Below, piece by piece: positions 1 to 11,822 of a stretch of 64,000 nucleotides of DNA. Both the position numbers and the translations under genes were made by a program. A model generated the notes under the pieces. That model worked only from the letters and a program-made list of their open reading frames with translations. It made no database searches and was not told where the DNA came from. How positions within the stretch are numbered: position 1 is the first letter of the stretch; every line of letters begins with the position of its first letter. Origin of the DNA: Pyrocephalus nanus (taxonomy: Eukaryota > Chordata > Aves > Passeriformes > Tyrannidae); the NCBI GenBank assembly GCA_038380795.1, contig CM076280.1:11155001-11219000 (forward strand), in the 5' to 3' direction.

Positions 1-1244
1 ATCAGGGACACAACCGCCCGTCCCAGCTCTGAAAGGCCATCAGCTCACACCCAGCTGACTGGGCACTACACAGTGTGCTCAAAAGAAGTTGGTCCTCAGG
101 TAAATGCAAACACAGGCATGGTTATTAACAAACCACAGGCCCTTCGAGGCAATAGGGGTGCAGTCCTCACAAGGGTTGGTTCCATGCTGCACCCAAGTGC
201 ACAGGAAGCCCTAACAATGAACTACAGGGAAAAGCAGTTCAACAGATGCTTTGGAAAAATATTACTACTACTACTACTACAGACCCACCCAGAAGGCCTG
301 GGCAAGGCCCCACTGCACAGAGTGATTACAGCCCAACATGGAAACATTTGTCCTGGCCCTGGTGAAGCACCACAGCTCCCATTTGTGAAATGCTTCAGTC
401 TAAACGACCCAGAATTTCATGTTGCATGAACACATAACTAGAGGGAAAGGACCTGACACAACACAGCTGTGCTGAGCCTAACCTACTGTCACCCAATCTC
501 AGGGACTCCTTGAGGCATAAGTTACTTTATATGAAATAGTTAATACAGTGCCTTAAGTTCAACACTTCCCAGGAATTGTAGTGCGGGAGCTCAGCTGGCA
601 TTGACACCCAGTGCTGACCACCAGCACCCACAGGAACACCCCTGGAATAATCCCCCTCCCCAAGCTCTGACCCCAGCCCCGTCCACTCCTGAGGAGACAC
701 AGGAAAGCACAGGAGAATTCAACGTCACTTGCAGTTACTCATTTCTGAGTCAGCGACAGATCCGGTGACAAATGCCTCATGCAACCTGTGTTCAAACTAA
801 CTGATACATCCCTGTGCACTTTGGGGTTTGCACCATCTCTGAGCACACCAGAGACTGCCTGAGCACGCAGGAATTCCAGCAATGTGCTGGAGTGCCAGGT
901 GCCCAGTTAAACACAGCCATAAACCCTCAGACAATGCAGAGAGCTCTGCCAAATGAACTGCGGCTCTGGCACCTGAAGGCAGAAAGGGAAATTTATTAAT
1001 CAATTTTCCTGCCCGCTCTCATGCTCGCCTGTAAAATCGGGGCTGTAAACCAACCTTATGAGGGCCCGATTCTTCCATTTGCTGCCTTCAGTGTAAAAAT
1101 GTTTTTATCCTTCTGCTCCTAATTACAGCTTCTTTTCCTTTCTAAGAATGCATTTATCTCTTTCAGTAAAAAGAGCAGCAATAATATGTTGAACAACCCT
1201 GAAATAAATTTTGTCATGTAAAAAATTAATTACGCATTCCAAAC
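1..1244 (-). other. DENND1A: DENND1A intron 3 (partial)
   Basis: Intronic sequence downstream of exon 3. I see no exon-like segment resembling the next DENND1A exon and no recognisable mobile element. A short (CTA)n-like run lies near 262-280. Open frames here are short and show no family resemblance. Confidence 0.6.
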
Positions 1245-1288
1245 CTGGTCACTGTAGCCCTCTGGGAATTGCCTCCGCACCTCAGGAT
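1245..1288 (-). CDS. DENND1A: DENND1A coding exon 3
   Basis: A 44-nt exon with acceptor ATTTACAG (AG at 1290-1289) and donor GTTTGG from 1244. It completes the Asp codon begun in exon 2 and reads PEVRRQFPEGYSDQ, ending in phase 0. This corresponds to PEVQRQFPEDYSDQ of mammalian DENND1A, as recalled, with two substitutions (Q to R, D to G). The pyrimidine tract before the acceptor is weak, being AT-rich. The exact phase and length match make the call secure. The following exon lies outside the window. Confidence 0.92.
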
Positions 1289-3560
1289 CTGTAAATAATT
1301 GACAGATAATATTAATTGGCTTTGGATTAGTGAGCAAGCAGAGAATCACACATTAATATTTGATCAGAAGATGATAGCAACCCTGGCAGGGGATCCAAGG
1401 AGGGCAGCTGAGGCTGCTGTGTTGATAAGAGCAGGGAAGGACTTTTCAAGGCTCTCCCTTTACCCTCCTCCAGAAAGACAAAAACTGTACATAAAACACA
1501 CACAAAACACGTGAAATCAAAAATCTCTGTGTACATACACACGAGTATATGTAAATATATATATATTTATCTATTCATTATTCTGTAAGGGGAGCCCTGG
1601 TGCTGGACTGAACCTCAGGCTGTTACCCTGTGCAATATCTTTCCGGCTGTGATTTGCCAGCTGGGCTTGTCACCAGGAAATGGTTACCCAATGCACTGCA
1701 TTTTGGTTAAAATCACACTGCTTCTGCCACCTCCAGACACTGCCCTGCTTTATCTCCACAGACAGCTTTCAGCAATACCAATTACAAATCTCTCAAAATT
1801 ACTTTATGTTAAGGTGTGCTCCCCAGAAAACAAAAATATTTATCCAGAATTCGAAAGAGGCAATTAAGGCAGCCCTGGAACCTCTCTCATCAGGAAAACA
1901 AGTGTGAAACATTTCATATTAGCGAGCATTCCAGACTGATGCAACGTCCTTATTCCTCTGGCTGTCAGAATAAATAATATGGTAGTATTCCCTGAGAAGT
2001 TATCTTAAATTTAATTAGAGATGTTCATAAAACAACAGAATATCATGATTGAAATTATTTATACGACAACCTATTTAAAACAGACCTCTTCAAAGCCAGG
2101 CATTTTTCAAAGGGATACAGCAGAGAAGGCCACATTCCATTCCACAACCATTTTTTTTTTTAATTACAAAAACCCAAAGCAAACAGTCAGGCAGGAGTCC
2201 AACACAGAGAGTAAAGCACATGGAATAGCCCACGTTGTCCCCCACAGTCCTGTGGGGTGTGGGGACGCTCTGGGGACACTCTGGTGACGCTGTGACACAG
2301 CCCCAAGGGGCTGCACAAGGCTCAGCCTGCAGGGCAGTGAGCCTGGCTGTGCCATCATCCAGCGGTGTCCCAGGACCCACCCCGGGTTCCCATGGGCAGA
2401 TTCACTGCATGATCCGCTCAGCGATCGCCGGTTCCGCTGCCAGCAGGTGCCAACTCCTTGTCGAGGTGCATTCCTTCTGCAGGAGAACTCCAGCAGCCCG
2501 GGCCTTTAAAACTTTCCAGCTTAACGTTCTCCAGAGAGCCAGGTGCTCAGTGTCAGCGTTTCACCACGGCACACCCACAGTGACACGTGCAGTGCATCCA
2601 ACTGCACATTCACGTACGGGCAAACCCTTCCACAGCGACACAGCAGGAACAGGATGCAAGGGATCTCCTTTAAAGCCTTAGTTTGAAAATTCATCAGTCT
2701 CTACACAGGTGGGTGAAGTGTCCAAACACACAAACAGATGTGCCCAGCTGTGCTGGCACGAGCACCCTGTGCACACAAGCAGCAATTAAGGGACAGTACA
2801 ACTTTACACTTCAGCACAAGCACAGCAGCAGTGGTGAGGGGAAACTACGCAACTATTACGTTGCATATTTTAAAATAATTTTTAAACTAATTACTTAAGG
2901 GTAAGATTTCAGGATTTCACGGGAAAAAAGACGAAATGAGTCAATCAAAGAAATAAATCTGTATTGCTGAAGAAATCCATAATGGTGTCTGGAATGTGAT
3001 ACCAACATTCCCCCCTTCTATTGATCCCTTGCTTTCAAACCTAATATAAATATATATACACATGTACTGACACACATATTTTATCATTTACCATTGTTTT
3101 AGAGAAAGAGGAACTAAATTTGACATCAATCCATAGTGTGTTTGCTCTAAACACATTCCTCCATAGATGGCAAGCCGCATTCTCATCCTCGAAAGATCCA
3201 ACAAAACAGATTAGTCATACAAAGTAACTCTGTGTGTGTGTGTAAACATGTATTTTTCCTGTTTTCTCAGCATCTTGAAGGCTCTTCTGTGTTCCAGGAG
3301 CTCTCTGGCACAAGGCACGAGTACAGGCTGCAGGCCCCTGCTTGACCATATTTCTGGGAGCCCGTGAAGCCCCATCCCAGATGACCATCAGAGACAGGCT
3401 CTGTGCAGCTCTGTGAGGCTCCAGACGCACGGGTGAGCACAGCAGGTACAGGTTACCTTGGGCAAACACAGCCCTGTCAGTGCCCTATCTGTCTCACAGC
3501 CAGGGGGGCATTGCCCTGGGTGTCACAGCCCCTGTGACAGGGAGCTGCTTTGCATCCAGC

Positions 3561-3980
3561 CCCAGGGTGGCTAACCCGGCCCCAGGGTGGCTAACCCGGC
3601 CCCAGGGTGGCTAACCCGGCCCCAGGGTGGCTAACCCGGCCCCAGGGTGGCTAACCCGGCCCCAGGGTGGCTAACCCAACCCCAGGGTGGCTAACCCAAC
3701 CCCAGGGTGGCTAACCCGGCCCCAGGGTGGCTAACCCAGCCCCAGGGTGGCTAACCCGGCCCCAGGGTGGCTAACCCGGCCCCAGGGTGGCTAACCCAAC
3801 CCCAGGGTGGCTAACCCGGCCCCAGGGTGGCTAACCCAGCCCCAGGGTGGCTAACCCAGCCCCAGGGTGGCTAACCCGGCCCCAGGGTGGCTAACCCAAC
3901 CCCAGGGTGGCTAACCCGGCCCCAGGGTGGCTAACCCAGCCCCAGGGTGGCTAACCCGGCCCCAGGGTGGCTAACCCAGA
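3561..3980. repeat. 20-bp minisatellite, 21 copies, containing CTAACCC
   Basis: Twenty-one head-to-tail copies of a 20-bp unit, cccagggtggctaacccggc. They are perfectly phased at 20 bp and vary almost only at the two bases after CTAACCC (gg, aa or ag). The near-identity suggests recent expansion or active homogenisation. The unit contains CTAACCC, the 7-mer of the vertebrate telomeric C strand, but the rest of the unit is not telomeric. It lies in DENND1A intron 2. Confidence 0.97.
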
Positions 3981-6900
3981 GACACTGGAGCCTTGCAGGG
4001 AGAGAGAGCCCCACCTTTCAGACACGCCTGGAGCCTCCCGTCCTCATCTTCTCACAAGTACTTTCTATTTAACATTGTGTCAGCTCTATCACTTGGGCTT
4101 TTAAATGGTCTGGGAATATTTCCTAAACTTGCAGTTTGCAAGCCATCTTGATAACAAGTCATTGATAACTGATTTGCCCTGAAAGGACAAGCACAGGGCA
4201 CCCAATAATCACAACGGACATGATATCTGAATCACCCTGAACAGGAGAAAACGGTGACAGAACAGCGATTTGGGTGGGTAGCCCAGCCAAGCACTCAGGA
4301 TTCAGCTTTAATCAGCGCCATTAGGATCAGTAAAAACTGCTTCAGCACCCGTGTGAAAATACTTGGTAAAGACACGAACAGACCTGTCAACCCTGCCTGT
4401 AAAACTAAAGTAACTTGAGAACTTCAAACACTTTAACTCGCAGTAATTTGTTTTGCACAGCACATGCAAACAGTGAGATGCAGCTCCATTGTAGCTCCAG
4501 ACAGCAAGGAAACCCTTTGCAACTCAAAACACAGGGAACGCTGTTATTCCAGGTACTTAACAGGCTTTCGAGTGAAATGATGCAAAGTAAACACATGTAA
4601 AATACTTTTTTCAAGTTCAGGAGAGTGGAATCTATTTGCTGACACCAGAACAAGGGAAGAGCCAGACTGAAATGCTGCCCAGCTCTTGCCCAAGTGCAGA
4701 TGGGTTACAGAGCTCTGAAGGCTCAGCTGAGGGCACAGAGACCCTGCAAACCACGGCCAGACACAGGGCAAGTGAACCCCAGGAAGGAAAAAGTCACTGG
4801 AATTATGGAGCTGCTTCTCAAACTAAACTTCTCCCAAACCCCAAAACAAGAACTCGGTTGTGCCACAGGTTGAACTTGTCTGTGGATGGTAACCTAGCAT
4901 CTCCTGCTTATCTTGCATGACACCTGATTTGGTAGTTTCAGCTCACAAAGATGACAGGATCCACACAGTTTGTGCCTAAAGCCCCTGCTGACAAACAGCC
5001 ATCTATTCATATTAACCACATGCTGAAACACAGCACTGGAAGCTGTAAGTTACAAGAGTAAAGCAGAAAGAATACAAACATAAACATTCCAAAATAAAGC
5101 TAAAATACCCCATCCCACCTGGAATCTCCCATTCTTACATGGGTGTAAGTGCAATGAAATACCTCTGTCACAAACTTAAACATAAACTGCTGGTACTGAG
5201 ACAAATGTTGATTTTATCCCTATTACTCACACTGTGGTTTAAACCAATGGCACGTCACACAAATTTCCTGAGATTCACTTCCCAACCTGACACACATCAT
5301 TGGAAGCCCCCCTTCCCAGAGGATGCAGCTCCACACAGAGCAGCTGCTGCCATGAAATCTCAGTTGGCCACAGAGCTGGAGCTGCCCCAGCCCCTGTTCC
5401 TCCCCACAGACCCCCTGTCCCAGGAGAGCTGTCTGGGAAGCCACTGACAGAACGGGCTACGTGGCTATTCCTGCAGCAGCTCCCTTTGCAATTCTCTTGA
5501 GAGGAGCTCCCGAGGGAAGCGACTGAACCCCTTCTCACACGAGCAATGGGGACTGAAGGTGGGTTTATGTTGGAAAGGGTCAGCAGAGCAAGGCTTTGCT
5601 GCGCCGTTTCCAGCAGCATCTGAGCCCTGGGTGCATTTCCAGCTCCTCTGCGATGGGGAGCACACAGCCCTGATCCCACAGGAGGTGAGCACAGCTCTCA
5701 CTGCCAGCTCACTCAGCTTTCCCCTCCAGCAGCAGATTCCACATCACTGTGAGCACTCTGTGGAGCACGGTATTGATTGCTCAACCACATTCAACTGTTA
5801 TTGTCGGTATTTCATTAAAAACGTGAATGTTTCCAAGTTCTAAAAGCTGTTCCTGCCTCTCCCTACACAATCCTGTTGAACAAAAAGCCAAATACAGCAG
5901 AATATTGAAATTAGCTGTGAACTGTATAATCCCATTGTTCAATTTCATGGCATTTAAGACACTACCTTCCCCTCCTCACAAGTCTGGATGTTAATCCATG
6001 CTGGAACCTGATTTAATTTTCCAGATGACAGGATGGGAACATGCTACAATGGCATATTAGTGTAACTATGCTGCTCTTTTACTCTTCACTTTTCTTACAT
6101 TATAGAGTGAGTTTTGCTTTTAAAAGAGGCATGCTTGGTTACTTCTAAAAATAGCCCAACTCAAACTGTATTTGAATTGTAAGGAAATTATAAAACCAGG
6201 GAAGTTCTCAAAAAATTACCAGAAAATACTTCCCGGAGTTAACCATGCAAATTCAATACAAACTGACCTGCTTCTTTTGATAAAATCAGCCAAATTAATC
6301 CATACTGGCTACACATCATTCAGATATACCAATCCCAAATTGAAAAAGAGAGTGAAAATTACCTCATTTTCCCTCCCTAATTAAATGATTTACCTCATTC
6401 ACTTCTTTAAGGTCCTTATAGCAACAGTCCCTCTAAAATGAACTGGAACTGAATTCAGAGTATCTTTAGTTTGTATTTAATACGCAGCTTTAAACTTCAA
6501 TCTTTGCTTCCTAAAGTGCTCCTTATTTTGAAAGTGTCCAAGTCAGAAAACAAGCCAGACTGTAAAGAGCATTCTACAGGAGTGTCTTGCACCCCTCACA
6601 TGAAGCCCCTCCACCAGCACAAAATGCTTTTGCCAACTGTTTAATCTAGAAATGAAATATAAGGCTTGTAATTCAGAGTTCAGTGAAGTGATGCAAAAGC
6701 AGCAAAGACTGAGCAAAGGCAACATAAAATATACATCATAGGAAACAGGAAGGCAGGGAGAAAACCAGAACAGATTAGGCAAATCACTATGATTTCCATA
6801 ATTGTTTTTATATTATTAACACCTCGAGAACCAGAGGGGCAGTGAGGAGCAAAACTTTATCCTAGACAGTTACGTTCACTCCACAGTCCTGCTAAAAAAC

Positions 6901-9900
6901 TAAAGTACAGCAAGGGCAAAGCAGAAACAACACTCACTTCTTGGATAAGAAGCCAGGAAAACCATTCACTGCCCTTCACCAAAAGAAGAGGCTGCACTGG
7001 GTGCCTTGTCCCAAGCCCCCAGCAGTTCTTTGAGGTCACGTCAAGCTGCTGAGCTGCCCAGCCTGGCACAGACAGCATTTACTCAGACCCTTTCACAGGG
7101 CACCAGATTCCATCCTAACTGCTATTATTTATTCCCCTGAACCCTCCTATGGAATGGGGCCAGGCTTAATCCAAACTTTACCAACTCTTTCAGTGCAGGT
7201 TGTGAAACAGTTGTGTTGCAAGCACAGTGTTCAATACATAAAATGCAACTGGGGAAATACCGCTCTGTTAAATCTTTAACCTCTTTTCTTTCATCCATAC
7301 CAAGACTCCAGCTTTTAAAAAAATCAGTTGTGTAATGGTACAGATTCATTTCTCTTTGCTAACATTCTAAACTGCCAGAGTAAGGAGACATTTGAAAGCA
7401 CAAGATGGTTTCAGGGACCAGCAAACTCAGAATTATTTCTTTACAAAGAAAAGCAGAAAATTTTCAGTCCGGATTAATTTTTAAACGGCTGGCACTGACA
7501 GAACTAAAGCTGGAACTCTCAGAAGGGGGTGCACAGGACAGAGCTGAACAGCAGTGTTTGTGACATGTTTCTCCCACCTTCACTGGAGGTGCTCAGATCC
7601 TTTCCCTGCACTGTTAATGACTCTGGTGGCACCTCAGGCCCACATTAAAGCACGGCTGATGAATCTTTTGAGTTTGCTTTACTCTGCACTTAGGGGGATA
7701 TTTCCCTTCATAACCATCTGTTCTCCCACCAACCCAGAAATGCAGTGTTCCTGGCTACCTAAGCCAAACTCCAGGAGTCCTGCAAGCAGCAAATTTTGAA
7801 TGGATTATGGGTTTAATTCTTTTTTTTTCCCCCCCTATAATTCTAGTCAGCAAATCATCCAGCACCTAAAACTTGCAAAAAATATAATTAGGCAAAATTG
7901 TGTTTCAATGGTCAAGAAATGCACAAAGCCTGGCTTACGAAATGAAATATGAAGTGTCTTGAAACATTTTACAGGCTGCCTGTAACAATTATACAGAAGA
8001 GTTTAAATGTAGAAGTTGAATGGGAACACCTACTTTAATTAGGCTTTTTTTGGTTTTAATAATTTTTTATTTATTTGTGTTTGATCAGTATGTTTTTTTC
8101 TCATAACCCTTTCACCACTCCATAAATTTAATAGAGATAGGTTTCAAGTGCTCAGGCCACGCATACTGAATGTGTGTCCCTCCTGCCTCTTTGTGTTTAT
8201 ATTCTGAGACAGCAGAGTTGCCTGGTGACAGTCTCTTCCCCTGCACAGCAGCTGGCAAGCCCTCCTTGGCCTGGAAATATGAAAGAAACAGTTAACCAAT
8301 ATTTCATGCTCTGACTTAAATGTGACAGTCTGGAGGTGCCAGTACCACACAGGGCACACAGGCAACCTCTCACAGGCTAACATTTTTCTGAAGTCTCAGA
8401 GGCAAGAAAGGGAGAAAAATAAGAAGACCTTCCTCACATCTAGCTAGCACGCAGCAAAAATTAATCCTGATCAATGAATTAATCCAAAGTAGTGCATCAT
8501 CTGGGGTTTAGCAACACCAGCCACGAGCAGTGATTGTCTGAATCTGCCAATTTGACTCCGATTTCCAGAATGCAAATTCTCAAGTTGCACAAGATAAGAC
8601 CAAAGCAAGGAGAGCTTTGACAGTTTTACAAGAAACAGTCACCTCTTTAATATTTACAAGCCATGTATTTCAGATTGCTCCTGTTTGCCTACCTGCTGCC
8701 CAGGGCTGCTGCTCCTGCTCAACCTTCAAGCACATGCAGCCCAAAACAATGTCTTAAAGCTCACTTTGTACAGCAGCAAAAAGGAGTTATATTTGATAAC
8801 GTTAGAGCTTATAGCCAACTGAATTAACACCTAACATAGGCATACTCAGGACCTTCATTTAAAAAAATCCTTACTCAATTCATTTTGAGAAATTCTTACA
8901 TGATGTCGTATCTTCTACTTTCCTGTGTCAACCAGATCATTTTTAACTTGGCTGTTTTGAAAAAAGCCAGGAATAGCACCTTATTGTCATACTGCTTTTG
9001 AGCAATACTGTGCTAAAGGAATGGTGTAAAACCACAACGTGGCCAGGGCAATCATTCAACTGCATTACAAAACCTAAAGGAATTGCTAATGAAAACAAAC
9101 AGTATTTTCCAAAATACCTCCAGGCTTTTCACTACTAGAAAATACTTTTGAGTTTTATAAACGTTTTCCAAGCTACTTTATTTTCACCATTTTTGCTTTT
9201 AGTTTTAATGATAATTTGGCCACTTAAATTTGGTAATAACCTGTATTTTCCATGTATTAGAGAACATTTTACAACAGATTAACTTTTTTAAAAAATTTCT
9301 TTCCAAAATCCACAACCATAACTTCAGATTATCAGACAAATACATAAAGTACTGCAGAAATACATTCCTTGCTATATGGGCCATCACACTTCAGATTTAA
9401 TCTGACCTGACTGACAAAGCACATGGAACAAAGTGTTGTGGTCAACCATAAGTTCTCCAAGTGTTGTCCTAAGAGAGGAAAAGCAGCCACCCTTTTCCTG
9501 AGCAACGGAGCAGTTGCTCCAAGCACCCCAAGAGCCCTCCTTGTTCCCCAGGCCCTGTGAGTGCTGCTCTCTGAGCCTCCAGTGCTGCCTTCAGCCTGCC
9601 TGAAGCCCTGAGCTCGCTCTCGTGCCCAGGCCCAGCCCGTCTGGGAGCTGGCACCCTGCTGAAGGTGAGTCCCAGGCAGGTCACAGCGAGCCTCTCCCAG
9701 GGCTGCAGCATCACTGAGGCCCTGGCAAGCCTCAAACCCACACCACGTGAGAGGAAAGCTCGGAAAAGCATCCAACACACTCCCCTGCAAAACCTTCCTG
9801 TGGGCTCAGATGTGCTGATGACAGAAGCTGAACTTCTTGAACAGCATCAAAAGTTGGTGGGGGTGAGGGGAAACAGGTCCTAACGTGGCAAAATCCATCT

Positions 9901-9997
9901 CATATGGCCGATGCGAAGAAACAAAGCCCAAATCCCGGAGTGTTGCGGGGCTCCCAAGGACTCCTCTCTTTTGGAGCGAAGTTCACCCGGACAGCAC

Positions 9998-10372
9998 CGG
10001 GCACCCCCAGAGCACTGGGGATCCCAGAGGTGCAGGGCAGCCCCAGGATCCCCCAGAGCACTGGGGATCCCAGAGGTGCAGGGCAGCCCCAGGCACCCCC
10101 AGAGCACTGGGGATCCCAGAGGTGCAGGGCAGCCCCAGGATCCCCCAGAGCACTGGGGATCCCAGAGGTGCAGGGCAGCCCCAGGCACCCCCAGAGCACT
10201 GGGGGTCCCAGAGGTGCAGGGCAGCCCCAGGATCCCCCAGAGCACTGGGGATCCCACAGGTGCAGGGCAGCCCCAGGCACCCCCAGAGCACTGGGGATCC
10301 CACAGGTGCAGGGCAGCCCCAGGCACCCCCAGAGCACTGGGGATCCCACAGGTGCAGGGCAGCCCCAGGTCC
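9998..10372. repeat. 46-bp minisatellite, about 8 copies
   Basis: Eight copies of a 46-bp unit; the landmark atccc or gtccc recurs at 10021, 10067, 10113, 10159, 10205, 10251, 10297 and 10343. The copies alternate between aggatcccc and aggcacccc variants. Because the unit lacks stops in all frames and 46 is not a multiple of 3, long repetitive open frames appear on both strands. These are artefacts of the repeat. Confidence 0.95.
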
Positions 10373-10797
10373 CTGCAGTGCCGTCAGCTGCTGCTCACAA
10401 AGCTCACCGTGTGCCCCAGGGGACGCTGCAACCACAAGGCCTTTGAGAAAGCAAGTTTAGCACTTTTAAAGCAGCGCCGTGAGTTTGAAGAAAAATTTGT
10501 TTTATATAAAGAGGAGCTTGCTGATCTTCAGTGCAGCTAGACAGGAAATCTATCATCTCACTAAAACAATTTATAACATTTCTGCTACTGGGGAAAAGGC
10601 AAGGGTATCAAAAGGAATTTTAACCACAGACCAGGAAAGAATGTTTGCAGATATTTGATACTTGCAAGATGCATGAGAGCACACATCCAGCTATCCAAAT
10701 GCCCCTGGGAGGGCCGGGCCAGCTCTCCTGCAGGCAGCGTGTCAGACTCCCCAGGCAGGCTGGCAGGAGAACCCCCCGGCAGGCCCTTCCCCTCCCT

Positions 10798-11822
10798 GGG
10801 GCTGCAGTGCAGGTGACACACAGGGGCTGCAGTGCAGGTGACACACAGGCAGGGGCTGCAGGGCAGGTGACACACAGGGGCTGCAGTGCAGGTGACACAC
10901 AGGGGCTGCAGGGCAGGTGACACACAGGGGCTGCAGTGCAGGTGACACACAGGGGCTGCAGGGCAGGTGACACACAGGGGCTGCAGGGCAGGTGACACAC
11001 AGGCAGGGGCTGCAGTGCAGGTGACACACAGGCAGGGGCTGCAGTGCAGGTGACACAGGCAGGGGCTGCAGTGCAGGTGACACACAGGCAGGGGCTGCAG
11101 TGCAGGTGACACACAGGCAGGGGACACAGTGCAGGTGACACACAGCCAGGGGCTGCAGTGCAGGTGACACAGGCAGGGGACACAGTGCAGGTGACACACA
11201 GGCAGGGGCTGCAGTGCAGGTGACACAGGCAGGGGACACAGTGCAGGTGACACACAGGCAGGGGCTGCAGTGCAGGTGACACACAGGCAGGGGCTGCAGT
11301 GCAGGTGACACAGGCAGGGGACACAGTGCAGGTGACACACAGGCAGGGGCTGCAGTGCAGGTGACACACAGGCAGGGGCTGCAGTGCAGGTGACACACAG
11401 GCAGAGGTTGCAGTGCAGGTGACACAGGCAGGGGCTGCAGTGCAGGTGACACAGGCAGGGGCTGCAGTGCAGGTGACACACAGGCAGGGGCTGCAGTGCA
11501 GGTGACACAGGCAGGGGACACAGTGCAGGTGACACACAGGCAGGGGCTGCAGTGCAGGTGACACACAGGCAGGGGCTGCAGTGCAGGTGACACAGGCAGG
11601 GGACACAGTGCAGGTGACACACAGGCAGGGGCTGCAGTGCAGGTGACACAGGCAGGGGACACAGTGCAGGTGACACACAGGCAGGGGCTGCAGTGCAGGT
11701 GACACACAGGCAGGGGCTGCAGTGCAGGTGACACACAGGCAGGGGCTGCAGTGCAGGTGACACACAGGCAGAGGTTGCAGTGCAGGTGACACAGGCAGGG
11801 GCTGCAGTGCAGGTGACACAGG
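10798..11822. repeat. 25-29-bp minisatellite, 37 copies, one CAGGTG E-box per unit
   Basis: About 1 kb of tandem units of the form ggggctgcagtgcaggtgac followed by acacaggca. They occur in 29-, 27- and 25-bp length variants and a gacacagtgcagg variant. I count 37 occurrences of the core caggtgacac. A rare caggcagaggttg variant appears at about 11400 and again about 367 bp later, so part of the array was duplicated as a higher-order block. Open frames of nearly 400 codons, Cys/Leu-rich on the minus strand, are a by-product of the stop-free unit and are not genes. Confidence 0.96.

Noticed and set aside
8144..8300. Possible extra DENND1A exon on the minus strand (acceptor-like ATTTCCAG followed by an open frame)
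   Set aside because: The translation does not match DENND1A, and exons 2 and 3 already join in frame with the expected length, leaving no room for it.
9880..10540. Overlapping open frames of 148-209 codons on both strands
   Set aside because: They come from the stop-free 46-bp minisatellite, whose period is not a multiple of three. Only the non-repeat segment at the right end (about 10420-10530) was kept as part of the exon-like trail.
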